64,000 bases of DNA. Origin: an uncultured Pelagibacteraceae bacterium. GTDB taxonomy: Bacteria; Pseudomonadota; Alphaproteobacteria; Pelagibacterales; Pelagibacteraceae. Positions 31,486-42,045 of this stretch are shown one piece after another (position 1 is the stretch's first letter; every line of letters starts with the position of its first letter). The position numbers and the translations under genes are program-made. The stretch spans positions 62,001-126,000 of the forward strand of contig CACBHY010000001.1 in the NCBI GenBank assembly GCA_902539165.1, written 5' to 3'. A model generated the notes under the pieces. The model was not told the origin of the DNA. It worked only from the letters and a program-made list of their open reading frames with translations, and made no database searches.

Positions 31486-32317
31486 AACCTAAATCTATCA
31501 AATCTTTTTGGTAATAGGTATTCATTTTGTTCTTTGTTTCATCATTTAAGAGTGTCATCCAATTGTTTTCTTTACCTAAATAAAAAAACTTTGGCTTAGT
31601 TTTTTTAATTTCTATGAAAACATTTTCTTTAAATAAACCGTCTTCCTCAAATTTTTTTAATTTATCGAAAGTGGTACTTTCTATTGAATTTTTAATTTTT
31701 GTCTCATCAACTCTGTTATTAAATTTGCATACTGCATTAATAAAAACAACAACATCTCTAAAAGTTTTATATGGATCTTTTTCCATATCCTCGTATTTAA
31801 TTGATAGCATTCTATAAGCCTTGTTCATCATCCATGATTGATAATGTGTCCTCCAACTCGTTAAATATTCGTATTTTGCGAAATTTTTATTCACTTCTTT
31901 AAAAGTTACCGCATTTTCATTTTTCATATATTCAAAGGACTCGTCATAGGTTTCGAACTGATTATGGTTTTTTGTAGATGTAATTACATTTCTTGGATCT
32001 CTAATTATATAGATTACACCTAATGTATATCTTGGATAGGTAAAATTAATACTTTTTCTAGAGATAAGGGCATTGTGTGTTTTTAGAAATCTTATTTCCT
32101 TTTTATCAAAAATTTTTTTTTGTGAACTTTCCCAATATTTATAAACATCTCCTTTTTCAATGATTTCAGTTTCAAAAAAATCAGCTTTTGGATAACTTTC
32201 AATTAAATCTAAATTTTCGATATTAAATTCCCCGTCCTTTGTCATAAAATATGCTGACAAAAATGCTCTCAACCAGGTGTTTCCACTTTTTGGGTAGGAT
32301 GCCAACCAGACAATCAT
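31472..32317 (-). CDS. Sulfotransferase domain protein
   Basis: WLASYPKSGNTWLRAFLSAY PAPS-binding loop; YIIRDPRNVITS. Confidence 0.9.
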   Translation of the reverse strand: MIVWLASYPKSGNTWLRAFLSAYFMTKDGEFNIENLDLIESYPKADFFETEIIEKGDVYKYWESSQKKIFDKKEIRFLKTHNALISRKSINFTYPRYTLGVIYIIRDPRNVITSTKNHNQFETYDESFEYMKNENAVTFKEVNKNFAKYEYLTSWRTHYQSWMMNKAYRMLSIKYEDMEKDPYKTFRDVVVFINAVCKFNNRVDETKIKNSIESTTFDKLKKFEEDGLFKENVFIEIKKTKPKFFYLGKENNWMTLLNDETKNKMNTYYQKDLIDLGYEKN

Positions 32318-32337
32318 TAGATATTTATCTTATTTTA

Positions 32338-32529
32338 TTATTTGTTTATGAATTTATTCCATATTACTTCATATAATACATAAATAAAGACACTAATGAT
32401 CATAACAATTGAACTAAATAAAACAGATTTACTCCAACTCCCAAACCACAGATAAGAAAAAAAAGATATCCATACCAGTCCTATGATTTGCCAGATGATA
32501 GCTTTATAAAATAAATATTTTTTACTCAT
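32338..32529 (-). CDS. DUF2061-like small membrane protein
   Basis: 63 aa, KAIIWQIIGLVWISFFSYLWFGS...FIYVLYEVIWNK; two TM segments. Confidence 0.65.
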   Translation of the reverse strand: MSKKYLFYKAIIWQIIGLVWISFFSYLWFGSWSKSVLFSSIVMIISVFIYVLYEVIWNKFINK

Positions 32530-32660
32530 AAAAATTCTCCTTAAAGTTAATATTAATTTAATCTTTAAAAAAAATTCTTACGAGTCCTCACTATATACTT
32601 TTTTGATAAATAAATGACAATTCCAATTTTTCCAGAAGTTAAAAATAGTTCTGATCATTG

Positions 32661-33788
32661 TTAATTTTTCCAGAAATCTTTTGCTTTTTGAAAAAATTTT
32701 TTAATACTTGGATTTGACTTATCGTTTTCAATTTCTCTAAATTGTTCCAGTAATTCTTTTTGTTTTTTATTTAAATATACAGGTACCTCTGTTTTCACTT
32801 GAACGTATAAATCACCAAAATCACCTCTTCTCATAAAAGGCATTCCTTTACCTTTCAACCTGAACTGTTTACCATTCTGAGTTCCATCAGGAATTTTAAT
32901 TTTTGCTTTCCCACCATCAATAGTTGGTATTTCAATTGTTGTTCCAAGCGCAGCATCTGCAAGAGAAAGTGGAAATTCAAAAAACAAGTTTTCATCTGAT
33001 CTTTTAAATAAGTCGTGAGAGTGAACATTAATAAACAAATACAAGTCACCAGTTGATCCACCTCTGCTTCCAGCCTCACCTTTTCCTGCTAGCCTAATTC
33101 TTGTTCCATCATCCACTCCTTTAGGAATAGTTACAGATATTTTTTTAGATGTTTGTTTTTTACCTGTCCCATTGCAACCTCTGCAAGGATTTGTGATTTC
33201 TTCTCCATTTCCATTACATTGGGGACAAGTTTGTTGTACCGTGAAAAAACCTTGATTTGATCTTATTTTTCCATTTCCTCCACAATATGAACATCTATCT
33301 GGAGAATAACCTGGTTCACTACCATTACCTTTACAGGTTCCACATTGTTCTGTTGTTGAAAATTTTATATCTTGTTTTTTGCCATTATATGCCTCTTCTA
33401 ATGAGATGGATAAATCATATCTTAAATCTGATCCTCTATTATTAGATTTTCTATTTCTAGATCTTCCGCCTCCTCCGAAATCTCCAAAGAAATCCTCAAA
33501 AATGTCTGAAAAATCTGTTCCACCAAAGCCACTAAAACCTCCACCAGATCTACCACCCCCATTTTCAAATGCGGCATGACCAAAGTTATCGTAGTTTTGT
33601 TTTTTTTCTTTATCGGAGAGTATCCCGTAAGCTTCGCTAGCCTCTTTAAATTTATCTTCTGCTTTAGTATCACCAGGATTTTTGTCTGGATGATATTTAA
33701 TTGCTAATTTTCTGTAAGCTGATTTTAAATCTTCAGGGCTTGCGTTCTTATTAACGCCTAGGACATCATAATAGTCTCTTTTAGCCAT
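32661..33788 (-). CDS. dnaJ: Chaperone DnaJ
   Basis: J domain [16 protein letters not shown]; four CxxCxGxG-type zinc-finger motifs. Confidence 0.97.
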   Translation of the reverse strand: MAKRDYYDVLGVNKNASPEDLKSAYRKLAIKYHPDKNPGDTKAEDKFKEASEAYGILSDKEKKQNYDNFGHAAFENGGGRSGGGFSGFGGTDFSDIFEDFFGDFGGGGRSRNRKSNNRGSDLRYDLSISLEEAYNGKKQDIKFSTTEQCGTCKGNGSEPGYSPDRCSYCGGNGKIRSNQGFFTVQQTCPQCNGNGEEITNPCRGCNGTGKKQTSKKISVTIPKGVDDGTRIRLAGKGEAGSRGGSTGDLYLFINVHSHDLFKRSDENLFFEFPLSLADAALGTTIEIPTIDGGKAKIKIPDGTQNGKQFRLKGKGMPFMRRGDFGDLYVQVKTEVPVYLNKKQKELLEQFREIENDKSNPSIKKFFQKAKDFWKN

Positions 33789-33817
33789 TTAATTACCCCA
33801 GACATTAAAATGTCAGT

Positions 33818-35743
33818 TTACGCGCTTTTTTCTTTATTCTCGTCTTTTACTTCTTCGAAATCAGCATCAACAACATTTTCGTCTTTTTTACCCGCATCAT
33901 CTCCACCATCATCTTTTCCTGAATCTGGTTTAGCAGTTTGTTGTGATTTGTAAATTGCTTCTCCAAGTTTCATAGAAGCTTGAACTAAAGCTTCTGTTTT
34001 TTTCTTGATATCTTCAATATTCTCACCTTTTAGAGATTCTTTTACAGCTGATGAGGCATCTTCGATTGCTTTCTTTTCAGCATCAGAAACTTTTGTTCCA
34101 TGTTCTTTTAAGTTTTTTTCTGTAGAGTGGATTAAAGTATCTGCTTGATTTCTAACGTCAACCGACTCTCTTTTTTTCTTATCAGCTTCCTTGTTAGCTT
34201 CAGCCTCTTTAACCATTTTTTCTATCTCTTCATCACTTAGCCCACCCGAAGCTTGAATTTGAATTTTTTGCTCTTTACCTGTTCCCTTATCTTTTGCAGA
34301 AACATTTACAATCCCATTCGCATCAATATCAAAAGTTACTTCAATTTGAGGAACACCTCTTGGAGCTGGTGCAATACCTACAAGTTCAAAGTTACCCAAA
34401 GCTTTATTGTCAGTTGCCATCTCTCTTTCACCCTGTAAAACTCTTATAGACACAGCTGGTTGATTATCTTCTGCAGTTGAAAAAACTTGGCTTTTTTTAG
34501 TTGGTATTGTTGTGTTTTTGTCAATTAGCTTTGTTGAGACACCACCAAGAGTTTCAATACCAAGTGACAAAGGCGTAACATCTAATAAAAGAACATCTTT
34601 TACATCTCCTTGTAACACCCCAGCTTGAATTGCAGCTCCCATTGCTACTACTTCATCTGGATTAACACTTTTGTTTGGGTCTTTACCAAAAAAGTTTTTA
34701 ACTTCTTCTAGAACTTTAGGCATTCTAGTCATACCACCAACCATTACTACTTCGTCGATTTCACTTGCATTAATACCAGCATCTTTTAAAGCTGTTTTGC
34801 ATGGTGGAATAGTTCTAGCAATTAAATCTTCAACTAGGGCTTCAAGTTTAGCTCTAGTCATTTTTAAATTAATATGTTTGGGACCTGTTTTATCTGCAGT
34901 AATGAATGGTAAATTAATATCTGTTTGTTCAGCAGATGATAATTCAATTTTTGCTTTTTCCGCAGCCTCTTTTAATCTCTGCAAAGCAAGTTTATCAGAT
35001 TTAAGATCAATACCGTTATCTTTTTTAAATTCAGAAACCAAATAATCAACAATTGCGTTATCGAAATCTTCACCACCTAAGAATGTATCACCGTTAGTAG
35101 ATTTAACTTCAAACACGCCATCACCCAATTCTAAAATAGAAACATCAAATGTTCCTCCACCTAAATCATAAACAGCAATTTTTTTATTTTGTTTTTTATC
35201 TAAACCATAAGCAAGTGACGCAGCTGTCGGTTCATTTATAATTCTTAAAACTTCTAATCCAGCAATTTTTCCTGCATCTTTAGTTGCCTGTCTTTGGGCA
35301 TCATTAAAATAAGCTGGAACAGTAATTACCGCTTTAGTTACAGCTTGACCTAAATATTTTTCAGCAGTCTCTTTCATTTTCTGCAAGATAAAGGCAGATA
35401 TTTGAGAGGGAGAATATTTTTCTCCTTTAGCCTCAATCCAAGCATCACCTTTTTCAGAATTTACTATTTTAAAAGGAGCTGCCTCAACATCTTTTTTAAC
35501 TGTAGGATCATCAAAGTTTCGTCCTATTAATCTCTTAACTGCAAAAATGGTATTTTCTGGATTTGTTACGGCTTGTCTTTTAGCTGGCTGCCCAATTAAT
35601 TTTTCACTTTCATCAGTAAATGCTACAACCGAAGGGGTTGTTCTTGCACCTTCTGCATTTTCAAGCACCTTGGCTTGCGTACCTTCCATTATGGCAACAC
35701 ATGAATTTGTTGTACCTAAATCTATTCCAATAATTTTACTCAT
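33818..35743 (-). CDS. dnaK: Chaperone DnaK (Hsp70)
   Basis: [33 protein letters not shown]. Confidence 0.98.
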   Translation of the reverse strand: MSKIIGIDLGTTNSCVAIMEGTQAKVLENAEGARTTPSVVAFTDESEKLIGQPAKRQAVTNPENTIFAVKRLIGRNFDDPTVKKDVEAAPFKIVNSEKGDAWIEAKGEKYSPSQISAFILQKMKETAEKYLGQAVTKAVITVPAYFNDAQRQATKDAGKIAGLEVLRIINEPTAASLAYGLDKKQNKKIAVYDLGGGTFDVSILELGDGVFEVKSTNGDTFLGGEDFDNAIVDYLVSEFKKDNGIDLKSDKLALQRLKEAAEKAKIELSSAEQTDINLPFITADKTGPKHINLKMTRAKLEALVEDLIARTIPPCKTALKDAGINASEIDEVVMVGGMTRMPKVLEEVKNFFGKDPNKSVNPDEVVAMGAAIQAGVLQGDVKDVLLLDVTPLSLGIETLGGVSTKLIDKNTTIPTKKSQVFSTAEDNQPAVSIRVLQGEREMATDNKALGNFELVGIAPAPRGVPQIEVTFDIDANGIVNVSAKDKGTGKEQKIQIQASGGLSDEEIEKMVKEAEANKEADKKKRESVDVRNQADTLIHSTEKNLKEHGTKVSDAEKKAIEDASSAVKESLKGENIEDIKKKTEALVQASMKLGEAIYKSQQTAKPDSGKDDGGDDAGKKDENVVDADFEEVKDENKEKSA

Positions 35744-35763
35744 AATACTTTAACCTATTCGTC

Positions 35764-35791
35764 ATATAAGGTTTAAATTCCAATCTACAAG
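35764..35791 (-). promoter_or_regulatory. Candidate sigma32 promoter of dnaK: CTTGTAG-N13-CCTTATAT
   Basis: Reverse-strand sequence between grpE and dnaK; same 13-nt spacing as the hslV candidate. Confidence 0.45.
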
Positions 35792-35803
35792 CCAAACTTA
35801 GAA

Positions 35804-36454
35804 TTATTTATCCTCTATATTTTGTTTATTTTCCTCGGTTTTTTCCTCTTTTTTAGAAGTTTTCTTAGATACACCAACTAAAGAAGGTCTAAGTAGCCGA
35901 TCTTTAATAGTAAATCCTTTTTGAATTTCCTGAACAATTGTTCCGGGATCTTTTGTATCATCCTCTATCTCCATCATTGCCTGATGAAAATTAGGGTCCA
36001 ACTTTTTATTCAAGCTATCTATTGCTTTAATATTATTTCTTTCAAAAATCGAAATTGCATCTTTTTTAATAATATCTAAATGTTCTAAGGATTTGTTAAG
36101 AGCATCTGTTCCTTTCAGCTTCTCATCAGTTTCCAAAATTTGCTTTGATCGTTCTAAATTATCAATTAAATTTAATGCCTCTTTAGCAAAATTATAACCA
36201 CCATACTCAAATGCTTCCTCTTTTTCTTTTTCAAACCTTCTTCTTTGATTTTCCATTTCAGCGAAAGTTCTTACTACTTTGTCTTCAAGTTCAGTAATTT
36301 TTTCTTCTGGAGTAGGCTCTTTAATTTCTTCTTTTGCTTCTTGATCTGTATCTTGATTAATTTTACTATCTGAATATTCTTCAGGTTTAGCAGTTTCTTT
36401 TTCTGGCTCTTGATGATCTTTAGAAGTTGTATTTTGGTTTTCTTCTTTTTCCAT
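35804..36454 (-). CDS. grpE: Nucleotide exchange factor GrpE
   Basis: AEMENQRRRFEKEKEEA, DPNFHQAMMEIED, GFTIKDRLLRPSLVGVSK. Confidence 0.95.
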   Translation of the reverse strand: MEKEENQNTTSKDHQEPEKETAKPEEYSDSKINQDTDQEAKEEIKEPTPEEKITELEDKVVRTFAEMENQRRRFEKEKEEAFEYGGYNFAKEALNLIDNLERSKQILETDEKLKGTDALNKSLEHLDIIKKDAISIFERNNIKAIDSLNKKLDPNFHQAMMEIEDDTKDPGTIVQEIQKGFTIKDRLLRPSLVGVSKKTSKKEEKTEENKQNIEDK

Positions 36455-36462
36455 AATGCCTT

Positions 36463-36490
36463 ATATGGTAAGGATTTTAGTAATTTCTAG
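36463..36490 (-). promoter_or_regulatory. Candidate sigma32 promoter of grpE: CTAGAAA-N13-TACCATAT
   Basis: Reverse strand; -10 element nearly identical to that of hslV; 8 nt before the grpE ATG. Confidence 0.55.
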
Positions 36491-37093
36491 ATGCTAAAAC
36501 AAAAAATTAATAAGTTACTCATTGGAACAAATAATAAAGGTAAATTGCGTGAAATTAAGAGTTTACTACCTAAAAACATTAAAATTCGTTCAACATCTGA
36601 ATTTAATCTTAAAAGTCCAATAGAAAACGGAAAAACATTTAAAGAAAACTCTCTGATAAAATCGAAATATTTTTCAAAGAAAACCGGCCTTTTATGTTTA
36701 TCAGATGACTCTGGATTGGAAATAGATCTTTTAAATAAAAATCCTGGAATTTACTCAGCAAGATGGGGTGGAAAGAATAGCGATTTTAATAAGGCTATAA
36801 GAAGAGTATATAGAGAGCTAAATAAAAAAGATAAAAATTGGAAAAGTAAAAAAATTAAAGCGAGATTTATTTGTGCATTGTCTATTTCATACTTAAATAA
36901 AAAAATTGCATGTGTTTTAGGAAAAGTAGAGGGTCAGATTTCCAAACAACCAAGGGGAGGAAATGGATTTGGTTATGATCCAATCTTCATACCTTTAAAA
37001 AAAAGAAAAACTTTTGGGGAAATGGAACCATCACAAAAATATAAGATGGACCATCGATACCAGGCTTTTAAAAAAATTAGAAAATTTTTATAA
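36491..37093 (+). CDS. rdgB: Non-canonical purine NTP pyrophosphatase RdgB/HAM1
   Basis: IGTNNKGKLREIKSLL, SDDSGLEIDLLNKNPGIYSARWGG, GNGFGYDPIF. Confidence 0.95.
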   Translation: MLKQKINKLLIGTNNKGKLREIKSLLPKNIKIRSTSEFNLKSPIENGKTFKENSLIKSKYFSKKTGLLCLSDDSGLEIDLLNKNPGIYSARWGGKNSDFNKAIRRVYRELNKKDKNWKSKKIKARFICALSISYLNKKIACVLGKVEGQISKQPRGGNGFGYDPIFIPLKKRKTFGEMEPSQKYKMDHRYQAFKKIRKFL

Positions 37094-38231
37094 GTTTTTT
37101 ATTTTCAATTTTATAAAAATTTAATTGATGATTAATTTTATTATCTTCAATATCAAAAATTCCAATTTTTCCCTTAAATGAACTTTTTCTATTAAAAACT
37201 TTGTTTAATTTTTTTATATTTGAATTTAATGATAAATAGTAGATTAAACCAGCAAGATCATAGCTCAACAAAGACAAATGAGTAGGATCTTCATTAAAAG
37301 CATTAAAATATTTTATTTTGAAATTTTCAAAATTTTCCTTATTTATTGATGGATAATATAAAGGCTGAATATCTATTTCATTTAACAAATTTTCATCAAA
37401 CCACTGATTTAATGTTATAAAATATTTTTTTTTGGGAAGTACGTCTGTATATAAAAGCGACGTAGCTACACTCTTTAGACTTTCGTCAAAATCTGCAATC
37501 ACTACTGCGTCAAAATTTAAACCCCCTAAAGTATATCTTTTTTCAAGTGATTTGATTCGCTTATCTTTATTTGAATCGTTTGAGTTTTTAATTCTATTTA
37601 TTTCATCCTCTAAGTTTTTTTTCCTAATTCTATAATTAGTAATTTCTTCAATTTGTTTTGTAAGTTCTGTTGGCTCAGTTTTATATTCATAATCTTTATA
37701 AATTTTTATTTTTGAATTTTTCATTCCTTCTTTAACCTCAAATTCATAATCTTGTATGGGTGTTAAAAAAATTGTTCTCTTAATGTTATTTGTTTCTAAA
37801 AATTTTTTAATAGTGTTAAATTGTGATTTAGAATTAATTCCTGCCGAAATAACATTTTTTGGTAGATCTAGTGTTTTGTTTGTTAATGATAGAAAAGTTA
37901 AATCTTTTAATTCATCCAAATAAGCTAAACTTTCATAAAAGACAGGACCAATAACAACTTTTACCCCCATTTCTTTCAACTCAAATGCAGACCTTAAAGT
38001 TTGATTTGCTTTATTTGCAGTGTCTTTTGGATAAATTTCAATTAAATTGCTATCTATATCCTTTATAGCTAGCCCAACGGCTTTAATAATTGAATCTCCA
38101 ATTTCTTTATTAACTCCAGTCATTGGCACCAATAATCCTATTTTGATTTTTTCGTTTGCACTGAGCGCTTGAACAAATGGATAGCAGTAAGCTATAAAAA
38201 TTAAAAAAACAAATTTAATTAATTTAATCAT
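37077..38231 (-). CDS. Penicillin-binding protein activator (LpoA-like) / periplasmic-binding fold protein
   Basis: KIGLLVPMTGVNKEIGDSI...VVIGPVFYESL; next to rsmI as is usual for lpoA-like genes. Confidence 0.75.
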   Translation of the reverse strand: MIKLIKFVFLIFIAYCYPFVQALSANEKIKIGLLVPMTGVNKEIGDSIIKAVGLAIKDIDSNLIEIYPKDTANKANQTLRSAFELKEMGVKVVIGPVFYESLAYLDELKDLTFLSLTNKTLDLPKNVISAGINSKSQFNTIKKFLETNNIKRTIFLTPIQDYEFEVKEGMKNSKIKIYKDYEYKTEPTELTKQIEEITNYRIRKKNLEDEINRIKNSNDSNKDKRIKSLEKRYTLGGLNFDAVVIADFDESLKSVATSLLYTDVLPKKKYFITLNQWFDENLLNEIDIQPLYYPSINKENFENFKIKYFNAFNEDPTHLSLLSYDLAGLIYYLSLNSNIKKLNKVFNRKSSFKGKIGIFDIEDNKINHQLNFYKIENKKLIKIF

Positions 38232-38265
38232 TTTGATGTTACTATAATATTTTTTGAGCTAAATC

Positions 38266-39129
38266 ATGACGATAAAACCACAATATAAATTAAAAGAATA
38301 TAAAAATGGTCTTTATTTAGTATCAACTCCCCTAGGCAATCTAAAAGATATAACTTTAAGAGCAATTGAAGTCTTAGAAAAATCTGATTATATTTTATGT
38401 GAAGACACGCGTGTTTCAAAAAAACTGTTAGATAAATACAAAATTAAATCAAAACTAATTTCAAATCATAAATTTAACGAAAAAAAAAATGTAGTTAAAA
38501 TTATTGAATATCTTAAATCAGGAAATATAATTTCTTTAATATCAGATGCGGGTACCCCAGGTATTTCTGATCCAGGATCAATATTGGTCAATGAATGTAT
38601 CAATAATCACATTAAAATATTTCCTATACCTGGGCCATCAGCTGTTGCTACGGCAGTTTCAATAAGTGGATTTTCAGATATATTTTTATTTTGTGGTTTT
38701 TTTTCAGAAAAAAAAACACAATTAAATTCTGATCTTAAAAAACTTTCTGAATTCAATCACACTTTAGTTTTTTTTGTGTCCCCTAAAAAAATTAATAAAA
38801 TTATACCTGAAATTAGAAATAATTTTGCTGGAAGAAGGATAGTTTTTTGTAGAGAAATTACAAAGATGTTTGAAGAATTTATTCGAACAAATATAGATGA
38901 ATTAGAATTATTTGAAAAAGAGCCAAAAGGTGAGCTAACAGTTGTTATTTCTGAAAAAAAAATAGTTAAAAATAGTTCTCAAAAGTTAAGTGAATCAGAT
39001 AAGAGTATAATTAAGAAAATGATTAATAAACTTTCTACAAAAGAAATCTCAAATATTCTGAATCAATACATCAATGTACCTAAGAAAGAAATATATAATT
39101 ATTGTTTAGACCTTAAAAATGAAAATTAA
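38266..39129 (+). CDS. rsmI: 16S rRNA (cytidine1402-2'-O)-methyltransferase RsmI
   Basis: LYLVSTPLGNLKDITLRAIEVL, CEDTRVSKKLL, SDAGTPGISDPG, PGPSAVATA. Confidence 0.96.
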   Translation: MTIKPQYKLKEYKNGLYLVSTPLGNLKDITLRAIEVLEKSDYILCEDTRVSKKLLDKYKIKSKLISNHKFNEKKNVVKIIEYLKSGNIISLISDAGTPGISDPGSILVNECINNHIKIFPIPGPSAVATAVSISGFSDIFLFCGFFSEKKTQLNSDLKKLSEFNHTLVFFVSPKKINKIIPEIRNNFAGRRIVFCREITKMFEEFIRTNIDELELFEKEPKGELTVVISEKKIVKNSSQKLSESDKSIIKKMINKLSTKEISNILNQYINVPKKEIYNYCLDLKNEN

Positions 39130-39712
39130 AATATTAATTATACTTTTTGTAGGAACAATCTTATCAGGGTGTATGGGTGTTAGTTCACCAGGTTTATTTG
39201 GAACAGGAGTATCAATTGCACTTGATCCAAGAACTGTTGGAACACAAATAGATGATTCTATTATGCAAAAAAGCATTACCGCAAGACTCCTAGCAAAAGA
39301 TAAAAAATATTTTATTTCAGTAAAATCAAAAGTTCTTGATGGAAAGATTTTTTTAACTGGAAAGGTAGACAAACCAGAGGAAAAATTACAAATTACTAAA
39401 TTAGCATGGGAAATAAAAGGAGCCAGATCAGTAAGAAACGACATAAAAATAAAAGAACAGTTTAATTTCAAACAATCAGCTAAAGACCTCTTAATTACTT
39501 CTCAACTACGAACGGCTATTATTGTAAACAAAAATATAAAGGCAACTAATTATCAAATTGATACTTATAAAAAGAAAATCTATGTATATGGAATTGCCTT
39601 AACCTCAGAGGAAAGAGACCTAGTTATAAGTGAGGCCAAAGAAATTCTTGATGTTGAAGATGTGATTGCGAGCATATTGCTTCTCGAAGATTTGAGAATT
39701 CAAAAAGAATAA
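39119..39712 (+). CDS. BON-domain lipoprotein
   Basis: Lipobox LSGCMGVSS; two BON-type repeats (VLDGKIFLTGKVDKPEEKLQITKLAWEIKGARSVRNDI). Confidence 0.85.
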   Translation: MKIKILIILFVGTILSGCMGVSSPGLFGTGVSIALDPRTVGTQIDDSIMQKSITARLLAKDKKYFISVKSKVLDGKIFLTGKVDKPEEKLQITKLAWEIKGARSVRNDIKIKEQFNFKQSAKDLLITSQLRTAIIVNKNIKATNYQIDTYKKKIYVYGIALTSEERDLVISEAKEILDVEDVIASILLLEDLRIQKE

Positions 39713-39717
39713 TTATT

Positions 39718-41997
39718 TTAATATTTTATAATTTCAGATGAGTAAGCAGCTATTGATGCAAGGTTAATTATTTCTGAAGTTGAAGATCTTAAAGGTGCGA
39801 TTTCGATCGGAAGACCTAATCCAATCAAAAGTGGTCCTATGACTTTTGCATCTCCCAAGGTTTTCATTAATTTATAAGATATTGCCGCACTATGCTGTCC
39901 AGGCATTATTAAAATATTTGCTCTTCCAACTATTTTTGCAAATGGGTACAGTTCTTTATATTCTGGATTTAAAGCTACATCTGGTTGCATATCTCCATCA
40001 AATTCAAAATCAACTTTTTGATCCTTAAGGATATCAACAGCATGTTTAATATGCTTTGTTCGGCTTGTTAGAGGTTGACCAAATGTGGAGTGAGAGACAA
40101 AAGCAACTTTAGGATCAAAACCAAAAAGTCTTACCACTCTCGCTGCTGAAATAGCTATTTTCGCCATTTCTTCTGATGTAGGATATTCATGGACACTTGT
40201 ATCCCCTATAAAGATTGTTTTGCCTTTATGAACCACCATGTTTAATCCAAACATAATTTCTCCTTTACGAACATCTACTACCTGTTTTATCTTTTCAAGA
40301 GATGAGCCGAAGCGTCTAGTATTGCCGGTCACAGCTCCGTCTGCATCACCACAGGCTACCATGCTAGTTGCCCAAATGACTCTATCGTTTCTTACTAATC
40401 GATCACAATCTCTTTCAAGAAGTCCGTGATCTCTCTGTAATTTTTTGAACAAATGTTCTACATATCTTTTTCGTTTTTTTTCGTCTTTGGAGTTAATAAT
40501 TTCAATATCAAAATTTTCGTTGTAACCAATATTTTTGATTTGTTCTTTAATTTTGCTCTCTTTACCAACTAATATAGGAATACCTAATTTTGAATTCTTA
40601 AAAGCAATTGCCGCTTTTAATGTGTTCTCGTCTTCTCCATCCGCAAATACAATTCTTTTTTGATTTTTTTTTATAAAGGAATTTATTCCCTGCATAATTG
40701 TGACTGTAGGGTCTAGTCTTTGTTTAAGTTGGTCCTTATAGATATCAAAATCCTCAATGTTTTTTCTAGCTACTCCACTTTTCATTGCAGCTTTTGCTAC
40801 AGCTGCCGGTATCACACTAATAAGCCTTGGATCAAATGTAGACGGAATTATATAATCTTTACCATAATGAGGTCTTTCCCCACCCATAGCAGCAACCACT
40901 TCGTCAGGGACATCTTCTCTTGCAAGTTTCGCGATGGCTTGAGAGGCAGCAACCTTCATTTCTTCGTTGATAGTTTTTGATCTGACGTCTAAAGCTCCTC
41001 TAAAAATATAAGGAAAACCTATTAAGTTATTTACTTGATTTGGATAGTCGGATCTACCTGTTGCAACGATAGCGTCATCTCTAACTTCACTAATTTCCTC
41101 TGGTGAAATTTCAGGATCAGGATTAGCACAAGCAAAGATAATAGGTTTCTTGGTCATTGCCTTAACCATTTCCTTTTTTAAAACACCTTTTGATGATAAT
41201 CCTAAAAATACATCTGCACCTTTGATAGCATCCTCGAGTGTTCTAAGTTTGGTTTCAGCAGCATATCTTGATTTCCATTGGTCAATTCCACCTGGTCTTC
41301 CTTTATAAATTACACCTTTGCGATCGAGCATAATTATATTTTTAGATTTTACACCCGAGTTTATAAATAGTTCCGTGCAAGCTTGAGCTGAAGCGCCAGC
41401 ACCATTTACTACTATTTTTACATTTTTAATTGACTTTTTAGTTATATCTAGTGCATTTATTAATGCAGCTGTTGTTATGATTGCAGTACCATGCTGATCA
41501 TCATGAAAAACAGGAATATCTAAAATCTCTTTTAATCTTTGCTCTATTATAAAACAATCAGGTGCTGCTATATCCTCTAGATTAATCCCCCCAAAACTTG
41601 GTGCAAAATTTTTAATAGAATTAATAATTTCATTTGAGTCTTTCGAGTCTATTTCTAAATCTATAGAGTCTATGTCTGCAAATCTTTTAAATAATACTGA
41701 CTTTCCTTCCATAACAGGTTTTGAAGCGAGGGCACCAAGGTTCCCCATACCTAAAATTGCTGAACCATTACTTATAACTGCAACTAAATTTCCTTTACTA
41801 GTGTAGTCGTATGCTGCTTCAGGATTTTCACTAATCATTTTTACGGGAGCAGCAACTCCTGGAGAATATGCTAAAGCAAGATCTCTCTTGGTAGTCATAT
41901 TTTTAGATGAAATAATCTCTATCTTTCCAGGTTTTCCATCTTTATGAAAGTCTAAAGCCTCCTTATCTGTGTAATGATCTATCTTTGTTTTTTTCAT
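39718..41997 (-). CDS. maeB: NADP-dependent malic enzyme with C-terminal phosphotransacetylase-like domain
   Basis: LALAYSPGVAAP, FHDDQHGTAIITTAA, C-terminal PTA-like domain (ADGEDENTLKAAIAFK). Confidence 0.93.
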   Translation of the reverse strand: MKKTKIDHYTDKEALDFHKDGKPGKIEIISSKNMTTKRDLALAYSPGVAAPVKMISENPEAAYDYTSKGNLVAVISNGSAILGMGNLGALASKPVMEGKSVLFKRFADIDSIDLEIDSKDSNEIINSIKNFAPSFGGINLEDIAAPDCFIIEQRLKEILDIPVFHDDQHGTAIITTAALINALDITKKSIKNVKIVVNGAGASAQACTELFINSGVKSKNIIMLDRKGVIYKGRPGGIDQWKSRYAAETKLRTLEDAIKGADVFLGLSSKGVLKKEMVKAMTKKPIIFACANPDPEISPEEISEVRDDAIVATGRSDYPNQVNNLIGFPYIFRGALDVRSKTINEEMKVAASQAIAKLAREDVPDEVVAAMGGERPHYGKDYIIPSTFDPRLISVIPAAVAKAAMKSGVARKNIEDFDIYKDQLKQRLDPTVTIMQGINSFIKKNQKRIVFADGEDENTLKAAIAFKNSKLGIPILVGKESKIKEQIKNIGYNENFDIEIINSKDEKKRKRYVEHLFKKLQRDHGLLERDCDRLVRNDRVIWATSMVACGDADGAVTGNTRRFGSSLEKIKQVVDVRKGEIMFGLNMVVHKGKTIFIGDTSVHEYPTSEEMAKIAISAARVVRLFGFDPKVAFVSHSTFGQPLTSRTKHIKHAVDILKDQKVDFEFDGDMQPDVALNPEYKELYPFAKIVGRANILIMPGQHSAAISYKLMKTLGDAKVIGPLLIGLGLPIEIAPLRSSTSEIINLASIAAYSSEIIKY

Positions 41998-42045
41998 TTT
42001 TGATAATATGTGTACAATCGGATAAAATTAAGTCTAATATGATTT

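Noticed and set aside
34671-35045. 124-aa + strand ORF antisense to dnaK
   Set aside because: Lies wholly inside an unambiguous dnaK CDS; no motif or RBS support. Same reasoning for other antisense ORFs (e.g. 29486-30067, 45278-45895, 21033-21353, 18440-18763)
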